A stretch of 64,000 nucleotides of DNA from Streptomyces sp. NBC_01298. Its GTDB lineage: Bacteria; Actinomycetota; Actinomycetes; Streptomycetales; Streptomycetaceae. Of the stretch, positions 52,252 through 60,942 are shown in pieces. Within the stretch, counting starts at the first letter, position 1. Each line of letters opens with the position of its first letter. The DNA lies in assembly GCF_035978755.1 (NCBI RefSeq), contig NZ_CP108414.1, forward strand, positions 7,502,001 through 7,566,000. The letters run 5' to 3'. Below the pieces are notes generated by a model that was not told the DNA's origin, searched no databases, and was given only the letters and a program-made list of their open reading frames with translations. Both the position numbers and the translations under genes were made by a program.

Positions 52252-52430
52252 GACACCGGGTGGAGCTTCGGCGCCCTCCGGCCGCAGCCGCCGCAGGGCT
52301 GAACATCGGGCTCGCGGTGGCGCGCCTGAAGCGGGCCCGCGCGGGGGGCGGCGCACAGTGGGGGCGGGAGCGGTCCGGCGCGGGCCGCTCCCGCCACCTG
52401 ACGCCGATGCCCACGCCGCAGGGAGCGCCC

Positions 52431-54956
52431 ATGAGCGAGGCCGTGTCCAGACGCCGTGCGATGCGCCTCCTCGGGGCGGTGGGCGTGGCCTTCGGCGCGG
52501 CCGGCTGCGTACCGGCGCCGCCGCCCGGCACGCGGCCCCGTAAGGCCTCCGCCCCCGCCGGATCCCCCGCCGCCGCGCCCGCGGCCGGCAGCGCCGCCCG
52601 GATCGACGCCCTGCTGGACCGGCTCACCCTGGAGGAGAAGACCGTCCTGCTGCACGGCGGCCCGGACCCCGAACCGCTCGGCCAGGCCGGCTACGTGCCG
52701 GGCATCCCGCGCCTGGGCATCCCGGCGCTGCGCCTCGCCGACGGTCCGGCGGGGGTCCGCGTCGCCCGGCCCGCCACCGCGCTGCCCGCGCCGGTCCTGC
52801 TCGCCTCCGCCTTCGACCCGGCGCTCGCCCGCGCGTACGGGCGGGTCATCGGCCGTGAGGGCCGCGCGCTCGGCATCGACGTGCTCCTCTCGCCGATGGC
52901 CAACCTCATCCGCACCCCGTACGCCGGACGGAACTTCGAGACGTTCTCGGAGGACCCGAAGCTGACGGCGGACCTGGTCGCCGAGGTCGTCCGCGGCATC
53001 CAGGACGAGGGCCTCATCGCCACCGTCAAGCACTTCGCGCTCAACAACCAGGAGAAGGGCCGCGACACCGTCGATGTGATCGCCGCCGAACGGACCCTCC
53101 ACGAGACGGAGCTACGGGGCTTCGAAGCCGCCGTGGCCGCCGGGACCGGCGCCGTGATGGGCGCCTACAACAAGGTCAACGGGGTCTACGCCTGCGAGAA
53201 CAAGCCGCTCCTCGACGAACTGCTCCGCGGGCGCTGGGGGTTCGACGGCTGGGTGATGTCGGACTGGGACGCCACCCACAGCACCGTCGCCTCGATCGGC
53301 GCCGGCCTCGACATGGAGATGCCCGCGGGCACCCACTACGGCGCCCCGCTGCGCGAGGCGGTGCGCGGCGGCTCCGTCCACGAGGACACCGTCGACCTCG
53401 CCGTACGCCGAATCCTGACCACCATGGACCGCTTCGGACTGCTCGCCGGGCACCCCGCCGCGCGGCCCGCCCGGGATGCCGCCGCCGGTGCCCGTACGGC
53501 GCGGCAGATCGCCACCGCCGGAGCGGTCCTGCTGCGCAACGAGCGGGCGACCCTGCCGCTGACCGGCCCCGCCGCCCGCTCCGTCGCGGTGATCGGCCCC
53601 ACCGGGCGGACCCCCTTCGTCGGTGGCGGCGGCAGCGCGCACGTGGTGCCGGACGCGGCCGCCGCCCCCCTCGACGAGATCCGGCGGCGGGCCGGGAGCG
53701 GCTCCACGGTGACCTACGCGCTCGGCGAGGACCTGTACGGGCGCCCGCTGCCGGCGAACCTGCTGACGCCCGGCGCGGGCCTCGAGGACCGGGCGGTGGC
53801 CCCGGGGCGCACCTGGGGCTACGAGGGGACCTTCCGGCTCGCCGCCGACGACGAGTGGACCCTGCTCGTCCACTACACCGGGAAACGGCCGGCCGTCCGG
53901 CTCGACGGGGAGGAACTCTTCCCCGTACGGCAGGGCGTGGCCGAGCAGTTCGCCGGAGGACTGCTGGGCGCCGCGCCCGACGGCCGCACCGTGCGCCGCC
54001 GCACCCTCGCGCTCAAGGCGGGCGAACACCGCCTCGCCGTCTTCGCCGAGGGCGGGCCGAAGGGGCAGCGGCTGCGGCTGCGGCACACCACGAAGGCGAC
54101 GCGGGCCGCCGACCTCGCCGAGGCCGTCAAGGCGGCCAAGGCGGCCCGCAGCGTGGTGCTGTTCGCCTACGAGGACGCCACCGAGGGCAGCGACCGCACC
54201 TCGCTCGCGCTCCCCGGCGGCCAGGCGGCGCTGATCGAGGCGGTCGCCGCCGCCAACCCGCGCACCACGGTGGTGCTCAACACCTCCTCCGGTACGGCCA
54301 TGCCGTGGCTGCCGCGCACCGGAGCGGTCCTCCAGATGTACTACCCGGGCCAGGAGGGCGCGGCCGCCACCGCCGACGTGCTCTTCGGCGACGCGGACCC
54401 CGGCGGCCGCCTCACCCAGACCTTCCCGGCCGACGAGCGGGCGAGCCCGGTCGGCGCGGACCCGGTCCGCTATCCGGGGGTCGGCGGGCGGCAGGAGTAC
54501 ACCGAGGGCGTGCACGTCGGCCACCGCTGGTACGACCAGCAGCGGGTGGCTCCGCTGTTCGCCTTCGGGCACGGGCTCTCGTACACGACCTGGGCGTACG
54601 AGAAGCTGGCGGTCCGGCGGGGCGGCGCGCACGGGAAGCACGGCGGGCTGCGCGTGGAGTTCACCGTCCGCAACACCGGACGCCGCGCCGGCACCGAGGT
54701 GGCCCAGGTCTACGTGGGCCCGTCCCCGGACCTGAAACTGGACCAGCCGGTCCGGGCGCTGGCGGGGTATCGGCGGCTCACTCTCAAGCCCGGCGAGGCG
54801 CGGCGGATCGTCCTGGACATCGACGCGCGCACCCTGTCTTCCTGGGATCCGGAGCGGGAGGCGTGGGTGGTGGGGACGGGGCGCCGCGAAGTGTTCGCGG
54901 GGCGTTCCTCGCGCGAACTGCCGCTGCGGGCAAAGGCTGTGGTGGCGACCGGATAG
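52431..54956 (+). CDS. GH3 beta-glucosidase-type lipoprotein with PA14 domain
   Basis: An 841-aa glycoside hydrolase family 3 enzyme. The N-terminus SRRRAMRLLGAVGVAFGAAGC is a signal with a lipobox (Cys26) and an Arg pair, so export may be by the Tat path. The GH3 N-domain spans ~60-330 (nucleophile D278 in GWVMSDWDATHS). The GH3 C-domain is interrupted by a PA14 domain (~470-560; EGTFRLAADDEWTLLVHYTG). A fibronectin III-like C-terminus ends the protein (GLRVEFTVRNTGRRAG). ATG 52431 follows GCAGGGAG. Substrate may be beta-glucosides or xylosides. Confidence 0.92.
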   Translation: MSEAVSRRRAMRLLGAVGVAFGAAGCVPAPPPGTRPRKASAPAGSPAAAPAAGSAARIDALLDRLTLEEKTVLLHGGPDPEPLGQAGYVPGIPRLGIPALRLADGPAGVRVARPATALPAPVLLASAFDPALARAYGRVIGREGRALGIDVLLSPMANLIRTPYAGRNFETFSEDPKLTADLVAEVVRGIQDEGLIATVKHFALNNQEKGRDTVDVIAAERTLHETELRGFEAAVAAGTGAVMGAYNKVNGVYACENKPLLDELLRGRWGFDGWVMSDWDATHSTVASIGAGLDMEMPAGTHYGAPLREAVRGGSVHEDTVDLAVRRILTTMDRFGLLAGHPAARPARDAAAGARTARQIATAGAVLLRNERATLPLTGPAARSVAVIGPTGRTPFVGGGGSAHVVPDAAAAPLDEIRRRAGSGSTVTYALGEDLYGRPLPANLLTPGAGLEDRAVAPGRTWGYEGTFRLAADDEWTLLVHYTGKRPAVRLDGEELFPVRQGVAEQFAGGLLGAAPDGRTVRRRTLALKAGEHRLAVFAEGGPKGQRLRLRHTTKATRAADLAEAVKAAKAARSVVLFAYEDATEGSDRTSLALPGGQAALIEAVAAANPRTTVVLNTSSGTAMPWLPRTGAVLQMYYPGQEGAAATADVLFGDADPGGRLTQTFPADERASPVGADPVRYPGVGGRQEYTEGVHVGHRWYDQQRVAPLFAFGHGLSYTTWAYEKLAVRRGGAHGKHGGLRVEFTVRNTGRRAGTEVAQVYVGPSPDLKLDQPVRALAGYRRLTLKPGEARRIVLDIDARTLSSWDPEREAWVVGTGRREVFAGRSSRELPLRAKAVVATG

Positions 54957-54966
54957 GCTGCCCGTT

Positions 54967-54990
54967 CGGCCCGCCACAGGGGGCGGGCCG
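54967..54990 (+). terminator. Short hairpin after the GH3 gene
   Basis: CGGCCCGCC and GGCGGGCCG pair across ACAGGG, 10 bases after the stop. It lies close before the DedA ribosome site, so termination may be partial. Confidence 0.45.
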
Positions 54991-55017
54991 GGCGGAGAAC
55001 CTCGGGAGGACGTACCG

Positions 55018-55719
55018 GTGCACATCCAGGAATGGCTGGAGACGATTCCGGCGGTCAGCATCTACCTCCTGGTGGGGCTCGTCATCGGACTGGAAAGCCT
55101 CGGCATCCCGCTGCCGGGGGAGATCGTTCTGGTCAGCTCGGCGCTGCTGGCCTCGCAGCAGGGGCACATCGACCCCGTGGTGCTGGGCATCTGCGCGACC
55201 ACCGGGGCGATCGTGGGCGACTCGATCGGCTACGCGATCGGGCGCAAGGGCGGGAAGCCGATGCTGGAGCGGCTGGGCCGGCGCTTCCCCAAGCACTTCG
55301 GGCCGGACCAGGTGGCCATGGCGGAGCGGTCCTTCGAGAAGTGGGGCATGTGGGCCGTCTTCTTCGGGCGGTTCGTGGCGCTGCTGCGGATCTTCGCGGG
55401 GCCGCTGGCGGGCGTCCTGCACATGCCCTACTGGCGGTTCCTCATCGCGAACGTCCTCGGCGGGATCCTGTGGGCGGGCGGGACGACGGCCGTCATCTAC
55501 TCGATCGGGATCGTCGCCGAGCCGTGGCTGAAGGGGTTCTCGTGGGTGGCCCTCGCCCTGGCCCTCGTCTGCGGGCTTGCCATGACCCTGGTGGTGCGCG
55601 GACGGATGAAGAAGGCGGCAGCGGCGGCGCGGGCCGAGGCCGGCGCGGACGGGGCCGCGGACGCGGCTGCTCCGGTGCCGGAGCAGGCCGCGGCCGCCCC
55701 GGCCGTACGCACCGACTGA
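55018..55719 (+). CDS. DedA family membrane protein
   Basis: A 233-aa protein of the DedA/VTT superfamily: LVIGLESLGIPLPGEIVLVS, GAIVGDSIGYAIGRKGGKPM and VFFGRFVALLRIFAGPLAGV are canonical. The C-terminal ~35 residues are Ala-rich and soluble. DedA proteins translocate undecaprenyl phosphate or act in membrane homeostasis. GTG 55018 follows GGGAGG. It is the second VTT-type protein of the window. Confidence 0.9.
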   Translation: MHIQEWLETIPAVSIYLLVGLVIGLESLGIPLPGEIVLVSSALLASQQGHIDPVVLGICATTGAIVGDSIGYAIGRKGGKPMLERLGRRFPKHFGPDQVAMAERSFEKWGMWAVFFGRFVALLRIFAGPLAGVLHMPYWRFLIANVLGGILWAGGTTAVIYSIGIVAEPWLKGFSWVALALALVCGLAMTLVVRGRMKKAAAAARAEAGADGAADAAAPVPEQAAAAPAVRTD

Positions 55720-55732
55720 GGGGCTCGCTCCC

Positions 55733-55776
55733 GGCCCGGCACTCGCTCCCCGCGGGCGGGGAGCGAGTGCCGGGCC
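55733..55776. terminator. Bidirectional terminator, 21-bp stem
   Basis: Arms of 21 bases each (55733-55753 and 55756-55776), beginning GGCCCGGCACTCGCTCCCC, are exact inverses with only GG between. It separates the convergent DedA and carbonic-anhydrase-like genes. Confidence 0.85.
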
Positions 55777-55783
55777 GCGCCCG

Positions 55784-56329
55784 TTACGCGCCCGCGGCCA
55801 CCGAGGCTCCGTGCTGCTTGGCCAGTTCGGTGTACATGAGCGCGTTGACCTTGATGCCCTCGCGCTCCTCCGCGGTCAGCTCGCGCCGCACCTTCGCCGG
55901 CACGCCCGCGACCAGCGAACCCGGCGGGACGATCATGCCCTGCGGGACCAGCGCCTGGGCGGCCACCAGCGACCCGGCCCCGATCACCGCGCCGTTGAGC
56001 ACCGTCGCGCCCATCCCGATCAGGCAGTCGTCCTCGACCGTGCAGCCGTGCACGACGGCGTTGTGACCGATGGAGACGCGCTCGCCGATGGAGACCGGGA
56101 AACCGGGGTCCACGTGCACGGTGCAGTTGTCCTGCACGTTGCTGTCGGCGCCGAGGGTGATGGGACCGCAGTCCGCGCGGAGCACCGCCGAGTACCAGAT
56201 GCTCGCGCCCGCGCCGAGGGTCACGTCCCCGACCACGACGGAGGTGGGAGCGGTGAACGCCGTCGGGTCGATCTCGGGGTTCTTCCCGCCGACACCCATC
56301 ACGAGTGCCTGGGCCGCCTGCTGCGTCAT
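55784..56329 (-). CDS. Gamma carbonic anhydrase family protein
   Basis: A 181-aa left-handed beta-helix protein. Zinc-ligand histidines are visible in NVQDNCTVHVD, VSIGHNAVVHGCTV and the adjacent coil; the family signature VLRADCGPITLGADSNVQD is present. Members hydrate CO2, act on acyl substrates or are inactive. The C-terminal helix TAEEREGIKVNALMYTELAK is typical. ATG 56329 is preceded by GGAAGAG. Confidence 0.88.
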   Translation of the reverse strand: MTQQAAQALVMGVGGKNPEIDPTAFTAPTSVVVGDVTLGAGASIWYSAVLRADCGPITLGADSNVQDNCTVHVDPGFPVSIGERVSIGHNAVVHGCTVEDDCLIGMGATVLNGAVIGAGSLVAAQALVPQGMIVPPGSLVAGVPAKVRRELTAEEREGIKVNALMYTELAKQHGASVAAGA

Positions 56330-56455
56330 GTGATCTCTTCCTCTTCCGGTACGTCGCGTCGCGCTACCGGAAACCGTAGGCCACGCCCCCGGGCCCGCGG
56401 GGATGGGGTGAAGATCACGGCGCGGCCCGGGCTCCCGGCGCGCTACGGTGACCCG

Positions 56456-57232
56456 GTGGCGAAGAACCAGAACACGTTCTCTTCTCTCTCTTCTCTGACG
56501 GCGCTCTCCTCCCTCGCGGGCCTGCGCCGCCGGCTCGCCGGGCGCGCGGTCCACGCGGGCTGGCGCTGGATGCAGCGGGCCGGCGCGGTCACCGCCCAGA
56601 CCCCCGGAGGGCTGCGCTTCGGCGCGATCGGGCACGGCACCCGGCTCGCGTTCCCGCAGGGCACGGTCTTCGGCGAGCCCTGGATCAGGCTCGGGGACCA
56701 CTGCATCATCGGGGAACAGGTCACGCTCACGGCCGGGATGATGCCGGACCTCGACCTCGGTGCGGAGCCGATGCTGGTCCTGGGCAACGGCGTGGTCATC
56801 GGCCGGGACAGCCACGTCATCGCCGACACCCGGATCACGATCGGCAACGACACCTTCTGCGGTCCCGGGGTGTACATCACCTCCACCAACCACAGCTACG
56901 ACGACCCGCACGAGCCCGTCGGCAAGCAGTGGCCGCGCAGCGCCCCGGTGGAGATCGGCCCGGGCTGCTGGCTGGGGACCGGAGCGGTGATCCTGCCCGG
57001 CGCGCGGCTCGGCCGCAACGTCGTGGTGGCGGCGGGGGCCGTCGTACGGGGCGAGGTCCCGGACCACGCCGTGGTGGCGGGGGCCCCCGCGCGGATCGTC
57101 CGCCGCTGGGGCCCCGAGACGGGCTGGCAGCCCCCCCTGCGCACCCCGGCCCCGGTCCCGATCCCCGACGGCGTGACCCCGGAGCAACTGCGCGCCCTGG
57201 GCGCCTTGGCGGACGTGTCGGAGCAGGAGTGA
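56456..57232 (+). CDS. Hexapeptide-repeat (LbH) acyltransferase
   Basis: A 258-aa O-acetyltransferase-like protein with an N-terminal ~45 basic residues. Hexapeptide coils (WIRLGDHCIIGEQVTL, VVIGRDSHVIADTRITIG) and the catalytic-site loop CGPGVYITSTNHSYDD with His are of the maltose/galactoside acetyltransferase type. The end VVAAGAVVRGEVPDHAVVAG is also conserved. GTG 56456 is divergent from the carbonic-anhydrase-like gene with a 126-bp gap. Acceptor unknown. Confidence 0.85.
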   Translation: MAKNQNTFSSLSSLTALSSLAGLRRRLAGRAVHAGWRWMQRAGAVTAQTPGGLRFGAIGHGTRLAFPQGTVFGEPWIRLGDHCIIGEQVTLTAGMMPDLDLGAEPMLVLGNGVVIGRDSHVIADTRITIGNDTFCGPGVYITSTNHSYDDPHEPVGKQWPRSAPVEIGPGCWLGTGAVILPGARLGRNVVVAAGAVVRGEVPDHAVVAGAPARIVRRWGPETGWQPPLRTPAPVPIPDGVTPEQLRALGALADVSEQE

Positions 57233-57278
57233 ACGCGGCGGGCGCCCGCGAGCAGCGGAACGGGTGCCCGGGAGGGCG

Positions 57279-58148
57279 TTAGCCCGCCGCGAGGAGGACC
57301 GTGCCTGCCAGGGCCAGGCCCGCGCCCGCCGCCTGGACGGTGCGCAGGCGTTCCTTGAGGACGGCGAAGGCGGCCAGGGCGGTGATCACCGGGTAGAGGG
57401 AGGACAGTACGGCGGCGGTGGTGACCGGGCCGTGCTGGGCTGCGATCGAGTAGGTGCCGTTCGCCGCGACGTCGGCCAGTCCGACGAAGGCGAGCGCCGG
57501 CAGCAGGCTCCACAGGATCCGCCGGCCGCCCGTACCCGCCGGGAGGGCCGGGACGCCGCGCCGGGTCCGCACCCACAGGGCCGTGCCGCCGACGGCGACG
57601 TTGGTGACGCGCTGGACGAACAGCGCGAGGAACAGGCCGGGCACGGTGGAGGAGGCGGGGGCGATCAGGGCCATCACCGCGCCGAAGCCGAAGGCCGCGA
57701 CGAGGGTGAGGACGACGGCCTGCCGCTGGACGGGAGCGCCGCGCAACTCGGGGCCGCCGGCGAGGACGATGCCCACCACGGCCACCGCGATCCCGGCGAG
57801 CTGGGCGGCTCCGGGGCGCTCGCCCAGCAGCAGCCCGGCGGCCATCGGCACCACCACGCCGAGGGATCCGAGCGGGGAGACCACGCCCATCGGGCCGAGG
57901 GCGAGCGCCTTGTAGAAGCTGAGCATCGCGACCGGCCCCACCAGCCCCGCCCCCACCGCGAACCAGAGCTGCGGTCCCGCCTCCCGCCACGCACCGGTGC
58001 CCAGGACCACCGTGCCGAGGACGAGGACGGCGAGGATCTGGGAGGCCACGACCACCGTGAGGGCCGGTATCCGGCGGGTCAGCAGCCCGCCGCCGAAGTC
58101 GGCGAGGCCCCACAGGACGGCGGTGGCCAGGGCGAACAGGGCGGTCAT
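57279..58148 (-). CDS. EamA family (DMT) transporter
   Basis: A 289-aa, ten-helix transporter: FALATAVLWGLADFGGGLLT, LALGPMGVVSPLGSLGVVVP and AAVLSSLYPVITALAAFAVL are characteristic. The gene faces an XRE-cupin regulator across 115 bp, so it is the probable target of that regulator. Exported compound unknown. Confidence 0.88.
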   Translation of the reverse strand: MTALFALATAVLWGLADFGGGLLTRRIPALTVVVASQILAVLVLGTVVLGTGAWREAGPQLWFAVGAGLVGPVAMLSFYKALALGPMGVVSPLGSLGVVVPMAAGLLLGERPGAAQLAGIAVAVVGIVLAGGPELRGAPVQRQAVVLTLVAAFGFGAVMALIAPASSTVPGLFLALFVQRVTNVAVGGTALWVRTRRGVPALPAGTGGRRILWSLLPALAFVGLADVAANGTYSIAAQHGPVTTAAVLSSLYPVITALAAFAVLKERLRTVQAAGAGLALAGTVLLAAG

Positions 58149-58209
58149 GGCGGGCCTCGCAGTACAGTGCGTTGAACGGTGGAGTACACCGTGGAGTACA
58201 GCGCACGAT

Positions 58210-58227
58210 AGTTCAGTCTAGTGAACT
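58210..58227. promoter_or_regulatory. Palindrome between EamA and XRE-cupin genes
   Basis: AGTTCA and TGAACT flank GTCTAG as an inverted repeat, 36 bases before the XRE start. GTACAGTGCG and GTACAGCGCA (58162 and 58197) form a second repeat set nearer the EamA gene. Suits autoregulation and control of the EamA gene. Confidence 0.6.
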
Positions 58228-58263
58228 CTGTCATCCAGAATATTGTACGGAGTGGATGGAACG

Positions 58264-58845
58264 GTGTCGGACCTCGAACAGCTCACCCAGGCACTGGGCC
58301 GCAACCTCAAGCGCTGGCGCGGGGAGCGCGGGTTCACCCTCGAGGCGCTCGCCGCCCGCGCGGGGGTGAGCCGCGGCATGATCATCCAGATCGAGCAGGC
58401 ACGTACGAACCCCAGTGTCGGCACGACGGTCAAACTGGCCGACGCGCTCGGCGTCAGCATCACCACCCTGCTCGACCATGACCGCGGTCCGCGGGTGCAG
58501 GTGGTCCTGCCGGGGCAGGGGGTGCGGATGTGGTCCACCGAGGGCGGCAGCGGCGCGAGCATGCTGCTCGGCGACGACCGCCGCGGGCCGGTGGAGATGT
58601 GGACCTACCGGCTCGAGCCCGGCGAGGGCACCGCCTCGGACCCGCACCCGCCGGGCACCTTCGAGATGCTGCACGTCACCGCCGGGGAACTGACGCTGCT
58701 GGTCGCCGACGAGACGTACGCGGTACCGGCCGGCGGGGCCGTCTCCTTCGAGGCGGACGCCCCGCACGCCTATCGCAACGAGGGGGCCGCGCCTATGGAG
58801 ATGACGATGGCGGTCTCCATCCCTCCGGTGACCGCCCACGCGTAG
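58264..58845 (+). CDS. XRE family regulator with cupin domain
   Basis: A 193-aa protein. Residues ~8-65 are an XRE helix-turn-helix (ALGRNLKRWRGERGFTLEAL, AGVSRGMIIQIEQARTNPSV). Residues ~110-185 are a cupin (MWTYRLEPGEGTASDPHPPG, MLHVTAGELTLLVADETYAV). GTG 58264 is favoured over GTG 58252 and TTG 58243 by a GGAG 11 bases upstream, though spacing is wide. Cupin regulators of this type control amino-acid or polyamine metabolism; here the divergent EamA gene is the likely target. Confidence 0.88.
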   Translation: MSDLEQLTQALGRNLKRWRGERGFTLEALAARAGVSRGMIIQIEQARTNPSVGTTVKLADALGVSITTLLDHDRGPRVQVVLPGQGVRMWSTEGGSGASMLLGDDRRGPVEMWTYRLEPGEGTASDPHPPGTFEMLHVTAGELTLLVADETYAVPAGGAVSFEADAPHAYRNEGAAPMEMTMAVSIPPVTAHA

Positions 58846-58875
58846 GCGGAGGGTTGGCCGGGCCCCGGTGAGCGG

Positions 58876-59600
58876 TCAGCGCGGGCCGGCGACCCCCGCG
58901 TCGGCGTCGGCGTCGGCGTCCCGGTTCGTCGCGCCGAGCACCGGGTGCGTCGCGATCAGGTCCTGGCAGACGGCCAGCACGTCGCGCCGGTCGGCCGTGA
59001 TCCAGTCCCGGTCCATCGCCCAGCCCCGCAGCACCGGGTCCGGTTCGAAGGCCACGGCCAGTCCGGCCTGCTCGAACACCTCGGCGTCGGAGGGGGAGTT
59101 CCCGATGGCGAAGGAGCTCCGGCGGTCCACGGGGCCGCCCCTGGTCGCGGTGCGCAGGGCCGCGCGCTTGCCACCGGGCAGGGCCGGGGTGGTGGTGAGG
59201 GCTCCGGTGCAGCGGCCGCGCCGGAACTCGGCCCGCGTGCCGTGGGCCTCGCCGATGCCGAGTTCGGCCGCGGCGCGCCGGACGATCTCGTACGGGCTCC
59301 CCGAGATCAGCACCGTCCGCAGCCCGGCCGCGTGCGGGAGCCGTACGAGCTCGTCGGCGAAGGGCAGGATCCTCTTGCGGGCCGCCGGCCAGGCGGCTTC
59401 GGCGGCCAGCTCCACCCGGGTGCGGTCCGCGCCTTGGAGGGCCCGCGCGAAGTGGGCGTAGAAGGCGGCGGCCGTGGGGGCGTGAGCGGCGGCGTCTGCC
59501 GGATCGGCGCTCCCCGGGGCGCCGGCCCCGGCGCTCTCGTCGTGGTAGCCCGCTATCGCGTCGAGCGCCGCCCGTCCCGCCTGCGGATGCTGGACTGGCC
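58876..59600 (-). pseudogene. HAD-superfamily hydrolase lacking its N-terminal motif
   Basis: The HAD-IB core is readable on the reverse strand: LDAIAGYHDES, RTRVELAAEAAWPAARKRIL, LRTVLISGSPYEIVRRAAAE (motif II, Ser) and FAIGNSPSDAEVFEQAGLAV (motif IV). The nucleophile motif DxDGT is absent. Upstream in frame there is no ATG, GTG or TTG between GTG 59415 and a TGA near 59695, and other frames of that stretch do not supply the motif. A short product could start at 59415 but would be catalytically dead. The 5' part was probably lost in a rearrangement. Confidence 0.65.
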
Positions 59601-59762
59601 GTGGGGCTGGCTGTGGGCACGACTGATCACGGCGGGGCTCCCTGGTCGGGGTCGGTCCGAGGTGCGCGGCAGACCCCGACGGGGAGGCGCGGTCTCAAGT
59701 ATTCGTACCGTTTGGGCGGTTTGGATACGTGAGCCGCGTTGAAAGGGTTGAAGGCGGGGCGG

Positions 59763-59783
59763 GCCCGTGGGGCCCCACCGGGC
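59763..59783. terminator. Short hairpin after the CoA-binding gene
   Basis: GCCCGTGGGG and CCCCACCGGGC pair with one bulged base just after the reverse-strand stop at 59785. Confidence 0.5.
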
Positions 59784-59784
59784 T

Positions 59785-60189
59785 TCAGAGAGCGGGGATC
59801 TCGATCGCCGGGCAGCGGTCCATGATCATGTCCAGGCCGGCCGCGCGGGTACGGGCGAAGGCGGCCTCGTCGATCACGTCCAGCTGGAACCAGACGGCCT
59901 CCGCCCCCTTCGCGACGGCCTCGTCGGCGACCGTGCCCGCCAGCGAGCTGTTCACGAAGACGTCCACCACGTCCACCTCGAACGGGATCGCCTCCAGCGA
60001 GGGATAGCCCTGCTCGCCGTGGACCGTCTCGGCCTTGGGGTGCACGGGGATCACGCGCTTGCCGTACCGCTGGAGGACCTCGGCCACGCGGTACGCGGCC
60101 CGGTCCCGGTTGTTGGACAGGCCCACCACGGCCCAGGTGTCGCCGAGCTCGGTGAGGACCTTGCGGATGGTTGCCGGATCGCCGTACAC
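59785..60189 (-). CDS. CoA-binding (YccU-type) protein
   Basis: A 134-aa Rossmann-like protein: TIRKVLTELGDTWAVVGLSN, RVAEVLQRYGKRVIPVHPKA, EQGYPSLEAIPFEVDVVDVF and EAVWFQLDVIDEAAFARTRA. GTG 60189 has GGAGG 8 bases upstream. YccU proteins bind CoA or related nucleotides; the physiological role is not defined. It is divergent from an unrecognised gene. Confidence 0.88.
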   Translation of the reverse strand: MYGDPATIRKVLTELGDTWAVVGLSNNRDRAAYRVAEVLQRYGKRVIPVHPKAETVHGEQGYPSLEAIPFEVDVVDVFVNSSLAGTVADEAVAKGAEAVWFQLDVIDEAAFARTRAAGLDMIMDRCPAIEIPAL

Positions 60190-60375
60190 GTGTGCCGCCT
60201 CCTGGTGCTGGTGCTTGCGCTGGTGCTGTGTCTGGCCGCTGATCGCCGCCCACCCGATCAACGGAAAAGACGCATGTCGGATTCCCGTAGACGCCTCAGG
60301 GCCCCACTCGTCAGGCTGTGGCGCCCGGCCCGCTGTGTAGCCTGTCGATCTGTTCCAACGGGATGAGGGCGGGAC

Positions 60376-60927
60376 GTGGAGACTCTGGTGGAGGGGACCG
60401 TCGAGGCGGCGCTTCGTGACGGGCCCGGCGACGCGGTCCGCCTGTATGTCGCCGCCTGTGCCGAACGCATGGCGCCGCTGTTCGTGGGACTGCGGGCGGG
60501 CGTATCGGGGCGGGAAGCCGACGTGGACCTCTATGTGGAGTCCGTGAGCGGTCTTTGGCATGCCGACCGGCCACTTGCCGACGTCGCCGAGCGCGTGCGC
60601 CTGCTGGAGCGGTTTCCGGAGCTCCAGCCGCACGAGGAGGGGATCACCGGTGTCGCCGACACCTACGCGTTCTTCGGCGCCCTCGGCCTGCGATATGCCC
60701 TGCTGGCCAATGGTTCGGGCAGCGCTGATGACGCGGTGTCCTGCGGCCATGCGGCGCTCACCGCGATGGGGATGCTGGACCAGAATGCGGTGGGCGCAAG
60801 TTTTCTCGCCGATGAGCAGCGGCTCCAGTCCCTGTCGCTGAGCGGTGACGCCGCAGGTCTGTGGGACGCGAGCGCGACGGCAGGGCGGGAGCGGTTCCGT
60901 GCCGTGGTGGGCCGGCTGCCCCGCTAG
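60376..60927 (+). CDS. Unrecognised 183-aa protein
   Basis: An all-alpha-looking soluble protein: LVEGTVEAALRDGPGDAVRL, RADVDL-like segment VSGREADVDLYVESVSGLWH, and YAFFGALGLRYALLANGSGS. The Gly-rich tract ALGLRYALLANG may be a turn. I do not recognise a family. GTG 60376 lacks a clear ribosome site. GC content is slightly below the neighbouring core genes, and the context (HAD fragment, IS110 remnant, RHS end) suggests an accessory gene. A role as an immunity or partner protein is possible but unsupported. Confidence 0.5.
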   Translation: METLVEGTVEAALRDGPGDAVRLYVAACAERMAPLFVGLRAGVSGREADVDLYVESVSGLWHADRPLADVAERVRLLERFPELQPHEEGITGVADTYAFFGALGLRYALLANGSGSADDAVSCGHAALTAMGMLDQNAVGASFLADEQRLQSLSLSGDAAGLWDASATAGRERFRAVVGRLPR

Positions 60928-60942
60928 GTCCTGCCTTTCGGA

